64,000 nucleotides of DNA from Erythrobacter sp. (GTDB taxonomy: Bacteria; Pseudomonadota; Alphaproteobacteria; Sphingomonadales; Sphingomonadaceae), in NCBI GenBank assembly GCA_029937545.1, contig JAPYPR010000009.1:34651-98650 (forward strand), read 5' to 3'. This document shows positions 26,047 through 35,278 of this stretch, in pieces. Within the stretch, counting starts at the first letter, position 1. The number at the start of each line of letters is the position of its first letter. The notes below the pieces were generated by a model. That model worked only from the letters and a program-made list of their open reading frames with translations, made no database searches and was not told where the DNA came from. Both the position numbers and the translations under genes were made by a program.

Positions 26047-26128
26047 AGAGGCAATGCCCCGTGGCCGGGTTGGCTGAAAGTCTGATTTTGGGTGGGAAAC
26101 GGACGGTGAAACGACTAGCTTGGATAAC

Positions 26129-26590
26129 ATGAGAAGGACCTGGGTCGTCATTCTGTTTTCGCTTGGTGTGTTCACATCGCCAGCTACAGCGTCAGATCTC
26201 GAAGGGCCGGCCAGATTCTGCGGCTATTCTCCGATTATCGATTTGAGGCCCGGCGAAAAGATTACGACACTCCAAGGAGGCATCCACGGCGGTAGTTTCC
26301 AGTGGGACGGTGATTTCGGTTCCATGGTTGTCCGGGGCATCGGTTGGGCAACCCGTCCTAAGGGGCAGTTAGTGGTGCACCCATCTGAAGGCCGACCAGG
26401 ACAATTTGCTCAACAAAAACGAGATGGAAAATTCGTCATAGCAATTTGGAACGGTCGGCAAGGAGCTGCCTATTTCGAATCCCCCGCTCGCTTCAGTGAC
26501 GAACAACGTGCAGCAATAGGAAGAGTTCGCTTGTTTCAAGAAGGGGAGGACCCTTCGGATTGCGATCTGCGAACGGTGTTTGCTTGGTAG
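26129..26590 (+). CDS. Secreted protein of unknown function
   Basis: A 153-residue protein with a Sec-type signal peptide (MRRTWVVILFSLGVFTSPATAS), so it should be exported. The mature part has a few recognisable features: CGYSPIIDLRPGEKITTLQGG, aromatic-rich middle strands and a C-terminal SDCDLRTVFAW, with one Cys near each end that could form a disulfide. I match it to no family. Its codon use is less GC-rich than the neighbours (more AAA, GAA, TTT and CAA), which suggests more recent arrival. The ATG at 26129 lacks a strong ribosome-binding site; a TTG at 26120 is also in frame. It converges on rsmA. Confidence 0.55.
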   Translation: MRRTWVVILFSLGVFTSPATASDLEGPARFCGYSPIIDLRPGEKITTLQGGIHGGSFQWDGDFGSMVVRGIGWATRPKGQLVVHPSEGRPGQFAQQKRDGKFVIAIWNGRQGAAYFESPARFSDEQRAAIGRVRLFQEGEDPSDCDLRTVFAW

Positions 26591-26636
26591 TTTGACTCAT
26601 CATCGCTGGCTTATGCGAGCGTCCGCAAAGGCGTCG

Positions 26637-27467
26637 TTAGCCGCCATTCCCCAACACTCGCGTCAGCCGCACGAACTCCTCCACCGTCACCGTTTCCGCG
26701 CGCCTTTGCGGGTCCATGCCGATGCTTTCCAGCGCCTCGACCGCGCCGGGGACGCTTTTCAAGCTCTGGCGGAGCATCTTGCGGCGCTGGCCGAAGGCGG
26801 CTTCGGTGAGACGTTCGAGCAGGCGGGCGCTGATGCCCTCGGGCATGGCGGCGGGCTCGACATGGACGACGGCGCTCATCACCTTGGGTGGCGGGGTGAA
26901 GGCGCTGCGGTGGACCTTCATCGCCAGCTTCGCGCTCGCGCGCCACTGGGCGAGCACCGCCAGCCGCCCGTAGGCCGAGCCGCCAGCTTGCGCGACGATG
27001 CGCTGGGCGACTTCCTGCTGGAACATCAGCGTGAGGCTGGTCCATAGCGGCGGCCACTCCTGACCTCCCAGCCAGCGGACGAACAAGGCGGTGCCGACAT
27101 TATAGGGCAGGTTGGACAGCACGGCGAAAGGCTCTCCGCCCATCAGCTCGGCATGGTCGATCTTGAGCGCATCGCCCTGTACGACGGTGAGCTGGCCGGG
27201 AAAGGCCTCCCCCAGTTCGGCGAGCGGGGGGAGGCACCGCGTGTCCATCTCGATCGCGGTGACGCGGGCGCCGGCGCGCAAGAGCGCACGGGTCAGCCCG
27301 CCCGGGCCGGGCCCGATTTCAAGCACCTGCCTGCCTGCGAGATCGCCGGGGATCGCGGCGATGCGGTCGAGCAATTGCTCGTCGAAAAGGAAGTTTTGCC
27401 CCAAGGCTTTCGATGCGCGGAGGCCATGGCCCGCGATGACTTCGCGCAAAGGAGGGAGGTCAGCCAT
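26637..27467 (-). CDS. rsmA: 16S rRNA dimethyladenosine transferase RsmA (KsgA)
   Basis: A 276-residue methyltransferase that dimethylates the two adjacent adenosines near the 3' end of 16S rRNA, a late checkpoint in small-subunit assembly. The SAM motif is VLEIGPGPGGLTRALL and the catalytic motif is NLPYNVGT. The start at ATG 27465-27467 (MADLPPLREVIAGHGLRASK) gives the family N-terminus with KALGQNFL; the open frame continues nine codons further. It overlaps pdxA by eight bases. The order lptD-surA-pdxA-rsmA matches the cluster known from E. coli, without apaG and apaH here. Confidence 0.95.
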   Translation of the reverse strand: MADLPPLREVIAGHGLRASKALGQNFLFDEQLLDRIAAIPGDLAGRQVLEIGPGPGGLTRALLRAGARVTAIEMDTRCLPPLAELGEAFPGQLTVVQGDALKIDHAELMGGEPFAVLSNLPYNVGTALFVRWLGGQEWPPLWTSLTLMFQQEVAQRIVAQAGGSAYGRLAVLAQWRASAKLAMKVHRSAFTPPPKVMSAVVHVEPAAMPEGISARLLERLTEAAFGQRRKMLRQSLKSVPGAVEALESIGMDPQRRAETVTVEEFVRLTRVLGNGG

Positions 27468-28464
27468 GGTTGGCCCGCCGCGCCGCCATCTCACCTGCCA
27501 TCCTGAGCGCGGCGATCATCGCTCCGGAATCGGCCACGCCTTTGCCTGCGATGTCGAAAGCGGTGCCGTGATCGGGGCTGGTGCGCACGATGGGCAAGCC
27601 GAGGGTCACGTTCACACCCTCGTCGAAATCCAGCGCCTTCAGCGGCACCAGCGCTTGGTCGTGATACATCGCCAAAGCGGCGTCGTAAGTCTGCCGCGCG
27701 CGGGGCGTGAACAGCGCATCTGCGGGGTGGGGGCCGGTGACGGCGAGCCCTTCTGCCTGCAATGCCTCGATCGCCGGAGTGATGATGCGAGCTTCCTCAT
27801 CACCGAACCTGCCGCCTTCGCCCGCATGCGGATTGAGCCCGCAAACGGCGAGCCGCGGCGCGTCGATGCCGAAGTCGCGCCGCAACGCGCGGGCAACGAT
27901 GCGCGCGCGATGCTCGATCAACCCTTGCGAAAGCCGGCCCGGCACCTCGGACAGCGCACAATGGACCGTGAGCGGGACGGCGCGAAGGCTCGGCCCGGCG
28001 AGCATCATCACTGCATCTTCCTGCTCCAGGCCGCAGACATCGGCGAAAAATTCGGTCTGCCCCGGATATTCGAAGCCGACCTGCGCCAGCTGCGCTTTGG
28101 CGATCGGAGCCGTAACGACTGCCGAAGCTGTCCCGAGCAGGGCGCAGCGTGTCGCTTCGGCCAGGGAATGCAATGCCAGCGCGGCACCCGCAGGATCGGG
28201 CCGCCCCGCCGTGTAAGCGCCGTCTTCCGCGCCAAGAACGGGGAGTGCGTCTGCGAAAACATGTTCGGCCTGAGATGGACTACCAACTCGCTCGACCGAC
28301 ATGGCCAGTCCGCGCGCCTTTGCCGCCGCTTCGAGCACGCCCGCACCGCCGACCACGAAAAAGGGCGCGAGGCCGTATTCACGGCGCCGCGCCCAGCTTT
28401 CCGCGATGATCTCGGGCCCGATCCCCGCCGGATCGCCAATCGATACGGCGAGCGGGGCAGTCAT
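27460..28464 (-). CDS. pdxA: 4-hydroxythreonine-4-phosphate dehydrogenase PdxA
   Basis: A 334-residue NAD-dependent dehydrogenase of pyridoxal 5'-phosphate synthesis. It starts SIGDPAGIGPEI, the PdxA signature, and ends with the HDQALVPLK-to-SPDHGTAFDIAG region that holds metal-binding His residues. The enzyme oxidises 4-hydroxythreonine phosphate, which decarboxylates to the precursor used by PdxJ. The start is ATG 28462-28464, five bases after the surA stop, so it is co-transcribed with surA upstream and rsmA downstream. Confidence 0.94.
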   Translation of the reverse strand: MTAPLAVSIGDPAGIGPEIIAESWARRREYGLAPFFVVGGAGVLEAAAKARGLAMSVERVGSPSQAEHVFADALPVLGAEDGAYTAGRPDPAGAALALHSLAEATRCALLGTASAVVTAPIAKAQLAQVGFEYPGQTEFFADVCGLEQEDAVMMLAGPSLRAVPLTVHCALSEVPGRLSQGLIEHRARIVARALRRDFGIDAPRLAVCGLNPHAGEGGRFGDEEARIITPAIEALQAEGLAVTGPHPADALFTPRARQTYDAALAMYHDQALVPLKALDFDEGVNVTLGLPIVRTSPDHGTAFDIAGKGVADSGAMIAALRMAGEMAARRANHG

Positions 28465-28469
28465 CGTCG

Positions 28470-29813
28470 TCAGTTGTACTCGATATAGGCGTCGTTGCGC
28501 AGGTCGCGCAGGTAGCGCTGCGCACGGCGCTGGATGCGCTCTTCTTCGAGCTGGCCCATCAACGTTTCGAAGTCCGGGCCGCTCGCGGCCTGCGGATCAT
28601 CGCGGCCGCACAGCATCAGCACGCGCACGCCTTCCTCGAAAGATCCGAAGGGCGGCGTGATCTGGCCCAGCTGCAAGTTCAGCACGAGCTGCTGAAGCTG
28701 TTCGGGCAGGGCGCGCGCGGCGATCTCGTCATTCGTGACCACGGTCGCGCCGAGGGCCGACGCACCGGCTTCCGCATCACCGCACCCGCGCAGCTGCTGC
28801 ACACCGGCAAGGAAACTTTCGAGCCGGGGTGTGCGCTCCGCTTCCGGCACGCCGGTGAAATCGAGCGCGATCTGCTTCAGCGAGAGAACGGCGTCACGCG
28901 GGTCGGCCGTCAGCACCTGCCGCTTGTCGATGAGCAGTCCGATCCAGTAGCCGCCGGGAATTTCCAACGGGCCGACCAGTTGGCCGGGGCTCATTTCGCC
29001 GACCACGGTCTCGATCTGCGGATTCTTGAGCTGGGGCAGGGCGATCCAGCCCAGGTCGCCGCCGACGGCCGCGGTCGAGGCCTGCGAGAACTGGCGGGCG
29101 TAGGCGACGAAACTGCCACCCTGGCGTAGCTGATCGACGATCTGCTGGGCATTGCCCCGCACCTGCGCCGCGGTTTCGGGCGTCGCTTGGAGGAAAATTT
29201 CGCCGAGGCGATATTCGTCCGTGCCGCGATTGGCCTCAAGCCGCTGGATAAGGTCGTTCACCTCGTCGGCCGATACGTTCACGAAGGGCGCGAACTTGCG
29301 TCGTAGCAAACGGCTCCAGGCAAGCTCCCCGTGGATCTGGCGCTTGAGCGACTGCGGCGAGGAGCCGATGCTGCGCAGATATTCGGCCATAGCGCTTTCG
29401 TCCTGGCCGAAGTTCTGGGCAGCGACGCGGGCATAGCTCTGGTCGATCTCGGCCTGCGGGATCGTGATTTCCTGCGTTTCGGCCGCCTGGATCTGCAGCG
29501 TTTCGTCGATGAGGTTGCGCAGGACCTGCATCTTGACGCGCTCGAGTTCTTCGGGGCTGATCTCACGCTCGTTCGCCGCGATCAGCAGCGCGGCGCGCTG
29601 GTCGACATCGGTACCGGTGATGACGAAGCCATTCACCACCGCAGTCGCCTTGCGGACGTTCGGATCGGAATTGCCGAGAATGCTTACATCGGTCGGCAGG
29701 CCGAGGGGATTGGCCGTTTCCGCTGTTGCCTGCGCCGACACGGCAATCGGCGACAGCGCCAAACCTGCTACGGCAGCGAGAGAGAGAAACTTGGAAATGC
29801 GGTTTACGCTCAC
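28470..29813 (-). CDS. surA: Peptidyl-prolyl cis-trans isomerase SurA, periplasmic chaperone
   Basis: A 447-residue periplasmic chaperone that escorts unfolded outer-membrane proteins to the BAM complex, including LptD encoded just upstream. A signal peptide ends around AVSAQA. The SurA N-domain (VNGFVITGTDVDQRAALLI, LIDETLQIQAA) follows, and then a parvulin domain (YRLGEIFLQA, FVAYARQFSQA, GGDLGWIAL, ELMSPGQ-type text EMSPGQLVGPLEIPGG). A second, weaker parvulin-like part and the C-helix finish it. The start is GTG 29811-29813; no good ribosome-binding site is seen, but there is no better start. The open frame upstream is only a shadow of lptD. Confidence 0.9.
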   Translation of the reverse strand: MSVNRISKFLSLAAVAGLALSPIAVSAQATAETANPLGLPTDVSILGNSDPNVRKATAVVNGFVITGTDVDQRAALLIAANEREISPEELERVKMQVLRNLIDETLQIQAAETQEITIPQAEIDQSYARVAAQNFGQDESAMAEYLRSIGSSPQSLKRQIHGELAWSRLLRRKFAPFVNVSADEVNDLIQRLEANRGTDEYRLGEIFLQATPETAAQVRGNAQQIVDQLRQGGSFVAYARQFSQASTAAVGGDLGWIALPQLKNPQIETVVGEMSPGQLVGPLEIPGGYWIGLLIDKRQVLTADPRDAVLSLKQIALDFTGVPEAERTPRLESFLAGVQQLRGCGDAEAGASALGATVVTNDEIAARALPEQLQQLVLNLQLGQITPPFGSFEEGVRVLMLCGRDDPQAASGPDFETLMGQLEEERIQRRAQRYLRDLRNDAYIEYN

Positions 29814-29968
29814 GTGTGATACCCAATTGCGGCACCGTTGCGGTACCAGTCCATTACGGGGCCGTGCCGCATGGCGGCTTAACCCAAGCTGATTGCCGTA
29901 AAACACCTGCCCCGTTCGTCTTGCCCGCGCGGATAGCCTGTTCAACGTCGTCTGCCAACGGGTGCGAC

Positions 29969-32359
29969 TTAGCGAAAACCCAGATTCTTGAGGCTGAAGA
30001 ATAGCTGGAAGGTGTCGCCGCGTCGCGCATCGCCCGAGGTTACGTAGTCGCGCCGCCAGGTCACTCCCATTTCGAGACAGTCGTCGGAATATGCGACGCC
30101 GAGGCGGGTGCGGATCGGCTCGAACCCGTCCGAGCTCAAAGTCGGGTCTTCCTCGCGATTCGTCAGGTTGAATACGCCGGAGCCGAACACGGACCAGTAA
30201 TTGGCGAAAGTGACGCGCACCGCGCCCCGCAATTCCTCTCGGTCCTGCAAATCTTCCACGGCGATAATGTCGCGGTTGAGGCGCACATAACCAAGCTCGG
30301 CATAGGTTCGGCGCGAGCCCACCGTCGCGTCGATCTCGTTGCGGCGGACGGCGAAATTGTCCTTGTCCAGCCGGAAGCGGTGGGTGAACTTCACGAAATT
30401 GCGATAGCGGACTTCCGTGCGGCCCACGAAATCGGAGAAGCGCTCGGACAGGCCGGTGCCGTCGGGAAGGATGTCGGCATCCTCGTCGAGCCGGTAGGAC
30501 TGGCCGAGAGTCGATTTCAACTCCCAGTCGGGCATGCGCAACTGCCAATCGAACCCGTAGGTGACTCGTGCACCGTCCTCGATGCGGTCGTATCCGGGAA
30601 AGCGATTGAGCGCGAAGAGATTGGAATCCTCCAGATCGATTGCGCGCGCATCCTCGTTCGGAATGGCGAGGTTCTTGATCGGTGGCGTTGCGACCAGTTG
30701 CACGCGCGGCGTCAGTACCTGCTCGCCGCCGAACAGCTGGCCGACCAGCGGCCATTGCACGTCCACCGCGCCCAGCGCCACGCCGCGCGCCTCCCAGCCG
30801 GGATTGCCGCGATAGAGTGCGGTGTCGGTGAGGAAGTTCTCGTCCGAATGGTAGATGTCGCCGCGCACCATGCCGGTCAAGGTGACGACCTGACCCATGC
30901 CGGTGACCGTAGCGAGTTCCCATTGCGCGCGGGCGAAGGCGCGCTGCGTATCCTGCCCGACGTCGCGCATGATCGCGAGCGTGTTGGCCTGCAGTTCCAG
31001 CTTGCCGCCCAGCAGCGGGTCGTCCAGCCGTTTGCGGAAATCCATCACCGGCAGCGCCACCGGAATCTCGCCCTGCAGCTGGTTCAGGCGCAGCGTCTGC
31101 GTGGCCCAGCCGGCAAGCGAGAAATAGGTGGAGTCGCTGATGCGCTCGAGATTGACGGTCGAGCGCAGGCGGTCGTCGCGGCTGATGTCGTAACGGCGCA
31201 GGAAGGTGCGGTCGCTGGCGCGGCGGATGGAGCCGGTCACGCTCCATTCCGGGCTCAGCTGGAACCTGCCGTTGGCAAAGACATAACCGCGAAAGTCGCT
31301 GTCGCCGGTCGTCTCGAGGCCGGTGAAATCGGAGATCCTGCGGCTCTTCGTCGCATAGCCGGTGATCTGGTAAGCGCCCTTTTCCGTCAGGTGGCGCCAC
31401 TGGCCCGCAAGCATCGGCGGCGCGTCGGTATAGACGAAGCCGGTGAGCGTCAGGTCCTTGTTGTCGGCAAGGCGGATATAATAGCTGCCCGATACCTCGA
31501 CACCGTTGCTTTCGGAAAAGCGCAGGTCGGGGACCAGCACGCCCGATACCGCGCCGCCATCGGTCCGCACCGCAAGCCCCGGCAGCGGCAGGATGCGCGC
31601 GCCGAACAGTTCGAGATAGGCCCCGGTGAACCGCACTCGCTGCTCGTCGGGATCGTAGACGACGCGCTCTGCCGTAATGCGCCAACTCGGATCCTTGGGA
31701 CAACCTTCGCTAGTGATCACAGCGCAACCCGAATAGGCGGCCTGTTCCAGCGCGATGGTGCCGTCGCTCTCGCGCAGGCCGCGGTTCGCCGCGAGCCGCC
31801 CGCCCTGGCGCAGTGCAAGCAGCAGGTTCTCCATCGCGCCTGCTTCGAACTCGTTGGTCAGCTCGACCCGTTCGGAGAACAGCTGGTTGCCGTTCTCGTC
31901 GACGAAGCGCACGCGGCCCTCCGCCAGGATAACGCCTGTGCGCCTGTTCCAGCTTACCGAATCGGCGCGCAGCGACCGGTCGCCGCTGCGCAGTACGACA
32001 TTGCCGCTGGCAGTGACGAGGTCGGCATCCGAATCGTAGCTGAGGATGTCTGACTCGAAGTCGATTTCGCGGTCACCTGCAGCGTTCAGACCATCGTCAC
32101 CGGTCGGCTGAGGCGGCGGACCGACTTCGGGAAACGGGTCCTGAAGGCTGGGCGGCTCCTCAGGCTCGGCGGCCGTCGAAACGGAAGGCGCGTCGGGTTG
32201 CGGATCGCCGGGGTCGCCTTGCGGGTCTCCGACCGATCCGACATCGTCGCCTACCTGCTGCGCGGCGAGCGGTGTCGCCAGCGCAAGCGTTGTCGCCACG
32301 CCCAGTGTGCGCAGTGCCAGCCGGCTGGCTTCGATAGCTGTCTCGGCGGGCAGGGCCAT
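29969..32359 (-). CDS. lptD: LPS-assembly protein LptD
   Basis: A 796-residue outer-membrane beta barrel that, with LptE, inserts lipopolysaccharide in the outer leaflet. The signal peptide ends LATPLAAQQ. An acidic, Pro-rich linker precedes the OstA/LptA-like jellyroll (ILSYDSDADLVTASGNVVLR, RVRFVDENGNQLFSERVELT), and the rest is the LptD barrel with repeated aromatic strands to the final LFFSLKNLGFR. The start is ATG 32357-32359. The gene leads the lptD-surA-pdxA-rsmA cluster; a 155-base gap separates it from surA. It is divergent from pepA. Confidence 0.93.
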   Translation of the reverse strand: MALPAETAIEASRLALRTLGVATTLALATPLAAQQVGDDVGSVGDPQGDPGDPQPDAPSVSTAAEPEEPPSLQDPFPEVGPPPQPTGDDGLNAAGDREIDFESDILSYDSDADLVTASGNVVLRSGDRSLRADSVSWNRRTGVILAEGRVRFVDENGNQLFSERVELTNEFEAGAMENLLLALRQGGRLAANRGLRESDGTIALEQAAYSGCAVITSEGCPKDPSWRITAERVVYDPDEQRVRFTGAYLELFGARILPLPGLAVRTDGGAVSGVLVPDLRFSESNGVEVSGSYYIRLADNKDLTLTGFVYTDAPPMLAGQWRHLTEKGAYQITGYATKSRRISDFTGLETTGDSDFRGYVFANGRFQLSPEWSVTGSIRRASDRTFLRRYDISRDDRLRSTVNLERISDSTYFSLAGWATQTLRLNQLQGEIPVALPVMDFRKRLDDPLLGGKLELQANTLAIMRDVGQDTQRAFARAQWELATVTGMGQVVTLTGMVRGDIYHSDENFLTDTALYRGNPGWEARGVALGAVDVQWPLVGQLFGGEQVLTPRVQLVATPPIKNLAIPNEDARAIDLEDSNLFALNRFPGYDRIEDGARVTYGFDWQLRMPDWELKSTLGQSYRLDEDADILPDGTGLSERFSDFVGRTEVRYRNFVKFTHRFRLDKDNFAVRRNEIDATVGSRRTYAELGYVRLNRDIIAVEDLQDREELRGAVRVTFANYWSVFGSGVFNLTNREEDPTLSSDGFEPIRTRLGVAYSDDCLEMGVTWRRDYVTSGDARRGDTFQLFFSLKNLGFR

Positions 32360-32459
32360 GCCTTGCCTATCGCACCGCCCACGCCTAATCGCAATCGCCA
32401 TCCTATGGGGCGAGCCGGAATGCGCTTCGCACCCGTCAGTCATATCTTTGGGAGAGCCC

Positions 32460-33917
32460 ATGCACATCCAGTTCAGCCAGTCCCGTCCGGAAACGGCGCG
32501 CCTTCTTGCCCAAGTCGTGGACAAGGGCAAGCTGCCTTCATCGCTCGAAAAAGCAGTAAGCGAAGGTGCAAGCGCGGCACGGTTCAAGGGCGGCGCGGGT
32601 CAGCTGTTCGAAAGCTTCGTCGAGCGGGATGGCAAGGTCCTGCGTCTTGCGCTCGCCGGAGCAGGTGATCGCAACGACGAAGCTCGTAGCGCCAACCTTG
32701 AAAAGGCGGGCGCGGCCATCGCCGGTAAATACCAATCGAGCGGTGAGACGGAAGTCGTCCTCGACCTTGCAGATAGCGGCCTGTCGGCCGAGGAGGCGGC
32801 CAGCGTCCTCCTCGGCTTGCGGCTGCGGAACTGGCGCTACGATGTCTATCGCACGCGGATGAAGGACGAGCAGAAAATCTCGCTCGAGACGGTCACGGTG
32901 ATCAATGCGCCCGACGGCAGCGAAGCCGCCTGGGCCGAAGCCGCGCATCTTGCGAGCGGTATCGAGTTCACTCGCGAGCTGGTCACCGAACCTGCCAACA
33001 TCATCTATCCCGAAAGCTTTGTGGCCCGCTGCCGCGAGCGCTTCGAGGGGACCGGCGCCGAGATCGTCGTGCTCGGCGAGGCGGAGATGGAAAAGCTCGG
33101 CATGGGTTCGCTGCTCGGCGTCGGCCTCGGCTCTGAGCGCGAATCGCAGCTGCTTGCCATCCGCTGGAACGGCGGCGGCAGTGAGGCGCCGGCAGCCTTC
33201 GTTGGCAAGGGCGTGACATTCGATACCGGCGGCATCAGCATCAAGCCGGGGCCGGGCATGGAAGACATGAAATGGGACATGGGCGGCGGTGGTGCCGTCG
33301 CGGGTGCGATGCTCGCACTCGTCCTGCGCAAGGCCAAGGCCAACCTCGTCGGCGTGATCGGTCTGGTCGAGAACATGCCCGACGGCAAGGCGCAGCGCCC
33401 AGGCGACGTGGTCACCTCCATGTCGGGCCAGACCATTGAAGTGCTCAACACCGATGCCGAAGGACGGCTGGTGCTGGCCGATGCGCTGCACTGGACGCAG
33501 GAAGAGTTCCAGCCCAGCCGCATCGTCGATTTCGCAACGCTGACCGGGGCGATCATCATCTCGCTCGGCAACGAATACGCAGGCGTGTTTTCGAACAACG
33601 ACGAACTTGCTGGGCAGCTTTACGAAGCCGGCATCGCCACCGGCGACAAGAACTGGCGCCTGCCGATCGGCGCGGCTTACGACAAGCTGATCGACAGCCC
33701 CATCGCCGACATGAAGAACATCGGCGGCAAGGCGGCCGGTTCGATCACGGCGGCGCAATTCCTGCAGCGCTTCATCGCGAACGACACGCCGTGGGCGCAT
33801 GTCGATGTCGCGGGCATGGTGTGGTCGGACAAGCCGGGGCAGACCTGGGGCAAGGGGGCCACGGGATATGGCGTGCGGCTGATTGACCGCTTCGTCGCCG
33901 ACAATCTCGAAAGCTGA
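32460..33917 (+). CDS. pepA: Leucyl aminopeptidase (M17)
   Basis: A 485-residue M17 metallopeptidase. The catalytic domain shows the metal-ligand motifs VGKGVTFDTGGISIKPG and NTDAEGRLVLADAL, plus MKWDMGGGGAVAGAMLAL, all hallmarks of PepA. The enzyme removes N-terminal residues from peptides in the cytoplasm, and in some bacteria also binds DNA. The ATG at 32460 follows GGGAGAG eight bases upstream and starts MHIQFSQSRPETARL. It is divergent from lptD with about 100 bases between and leads a group with the DUF2256 gene and holC, a common arrangement in alphaproteobacteria. Confidence 0.94.
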   Translation: MHIQFSQSRPETARLLAQVVDKGKLPSSLEKAVSEGASAARFKGGAGQLFESFVERDGKVLRLALAGAGDRNDEARSANLEKAGAAIAGKYQSSGETEVVLDLADSGLSAEEAASVLLGLRLRNWRYDVYRTRMKDEQKISLETVTVINAPDGSEAAWAEAAHLASGIEFTRELVTEPANIIYPESFVARCRERFEGTGAEIVVLGEAEMEKLGMGSLLGVGLGSERESQLLAIRWNGGGSEAPAAFVGKGVTFDTGGISIKPGPGMEDMKWDMGGGGAVAGAMLALVLRKAKANLVGVIGLVENMPDGKAQRPGDVVTSMSGQTIEVLNTDAEGRLVLADALHWTQEEFQPSRIVDFATLTGAIIISLGNEYAGVFSNNDELAGQLYEAGIATGDKNWRLPIGAAYDKLIDSPIADMKNIGGKAAGSITAAQFLQRFIANDTPWAHVDVAGMVWSDKPGQTWGKGATGYGVRLIDRFVADNLES

Positions 33918-33937
33918 GATCGGGTCGGGAGGGCGCA

Positions 33938-34105
33938 ATGGCAAAAATGCGCCGCAAGGGCGACCTCCCGACCAAGACTTGCGCCACCTGCGGGCTCGAT
34001 TTCTCCTGGCGCAAGAAATGGGCGAAGGACTGGGACGAGGTGAAGTATTGCTCCGAAAGGTGCAGGCGCAACAAGTCTCTGGCAAGCGCTGAGGCGCATC
34101 AATGA
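33938..34105 (+). CDS. DUF2256 domain protein (55 aa)
   Basis: A 55-codon gene between pepA and holC, with ATG at 33938 behind a GGGAGGGC. It reads MAKMRRKGDLPTKTCATCGL and continues with DFSWRKKW, W..VKYCSERCR and an end SLASAEAHQ. The four cysteines, CATCG and YCSERC, form a likely zinc-binding site, and the WRKKW..DWDEVKYCSERCR pattern is the DUF2256 signature. Its TGA overlaps the ATG of holC (ATGA), so translation is coupled. The function of DUF2256 is not known. It is short enough to be missed by automated gene calling. Confidence 0.88.
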   Translation: MAKMRRKGDLPTKTCATCGLDFSWRKKWAKDWDEVKYCSERCRRNKSLASAEAHQ

Positions 34106-34548
34106 CTACGCGCGTTGACTTCTACCAGCTCAGCCGCGACCCGGTCGATGTGGCGGTCGCGAAGTTGGCGCGCAAGGTTATGCAATCGGGCGAGCGCTTG
34201 CTGGTCGTATCCGGATCGGCGGAGCAGCGCGAGGCGCTGTCGAAGACCCTGTGGGAGCAGGGCGGCGCGGCATTCCTCGCCAATGGCATGGCCGACGCGG
34301 CCTACGCGGATCGCCAGCCGATCCTGCTGTCGGACGGGTGCGACGCCACAAACGGTGCAAAGCTCGCGATCATTGCCGATGGCGAGTGGCGCGAAGAGGC
34401 CGCGGATTTCGGGCGCGTCCTGCTGCTTTTCGATCCGCAAGGGCGGGACGCGGCGCGCGAACTATGGCGGCGTCTCGATCCAGACGAGGCGTTCGACAAC
34501 CGCATTTTCAAGCAAACCGACCAAGGTGGCTGGCGCGAAGGTCGTTAA
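34102..34548 (+). CDS. holC: DNA polymerase III subunit chi
   Basis: A 148-residue protein of the HolC family: start TRVDFYQLSRDPVDVAVAKL, then ARKVMQSGERLLVVSG, LWEQG, and FGRVLLLFDP near residue 103. Chi links the clamp-loader to single-strand binding protein at the replication fork. The C-terminal FDNRIFKQTDQGGWREGR is typical of alphaproteobacterial chi. It overlaps the DUF2256 gene upstream by four bases. Placement directly after pepA is conserved in this group. Confidence 0.88.
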   Translation: MTTRVDFYQLSRDPVDVAVAKLARKVMQSGERLLVVSGSAEQREALSKTLWEQGGAAFLANGMADAAYADRQPILLSDGCDATNGAKLAIIADGEWREEAADFGRVLLLFDPQGRDAARELWRRLDPDEAFDNRIFKQTDQGGWREGR

Positions 34549-34585
34549 TTCGGAACAGAGCAGGCTTTCGTCCGTCGATTGGGCG

Positions 34586-35101
34586 ATGCGTTCGTTTCCT
34601 CTTAGTCTCCTGGCTGCCGTGACAGTTCTGTCTTCTTCGTGCTCGAAGATAGAACCCGACGGCGCAGCCGAAGAGGCCGCAGCTGTCGATCCGCGCGGGA
34701 CCTTCGACGTGGATGAAGAGACCGGCGAAACGTCGGCCCGGTTCAAAGCGGAAGACGGCACGGTCACCGCGATGCGGTCCGGCCGCACCGTGCCGCCCGA
34801 TCTCCCCGAGGGGTTCACTCTCTACCCGCATGCGCGCGCGGTCAACGTCACCCGCGTTGACCAGGGCGAGCGGCGTTCGATCATCGTCGACTTGCGCAGC
34901 GATGCAACGCCGCGCCAAATCGCCGACCATTATCTTGCGGAAGCCGAGGCGGCAGGCTTCATTGTCGAACCGCGACTGCGTAGCGACGAGACCGAGGTCC
35001 TCGCCGGCGAGGACGCCGAGGGACTGGCCTTCTCGCTCGTAGCAAAACGCGAAAAAGGCGCGACACAGGCGCAATTGTCGATGGGCGACACTTTCCGCTG
35101 A
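34586..35101 (+). CDS. Lipoprotein, paralogue of the next gene
   Basis: A 171-residue protein with a lipoprotein signal (VLSSSC). Two regions stand out: an N-terminal Ala/Glu-rich linker, and a C-terminal domain LPEGFTLYPHARAV, then ATPRQIADHYLAEAEAAGF and EVLAGEDAEGLAFSLVAK. The same pattern occurs in the gene 178 bases downstream. The family is not recognised, but the ...YP.A...(Q)...YY...A pattern resembles small sensor-like domains in outer-membrane lipoproteins. It follows holC by 38 bases. The frame upstream of ATG 34586 is open but lies inside holC. Confidence 0.72.
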   Translation: MRSFPLSLLAAVTVLSSSCSKIEPDGAAEEAAAVDPRGTFDVDEETGETSARFKAEDGTVTAMRSGRTVPPDLPEGFTLYPHARAVNVTRVDQGERRSIIVDLRSDATPRQIADHYLAEAEAAGFIVEPRLRSDETEVLAGEDAEGLAFSLVAKREKGATQAQLSMGDTFR

Positions 35102-35278
35102 ATACGAATGGAAGGGATGGCTCCAGTCCGGAGGCATTTCTTGGCGTTTGTCTTGTCGAATGCCGAATGCCCCAGATATCGATCGTGCGAGACGGGGCCG
35201 GACATCATTTTTAACTATGAAGCTTGACCCGCTCTATACGCATGATGGTCTAACCGCTCGGAATTCGAGGGCTTTTAC

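Noticed and set aside
28470..31703. An apparent 1077-residue fusion upstream of SurA
   Set aside because: The N-terminal 600 residues are an out-of-frame reading of lptD; SurA has its own signal peptide starting at GTG 29813.
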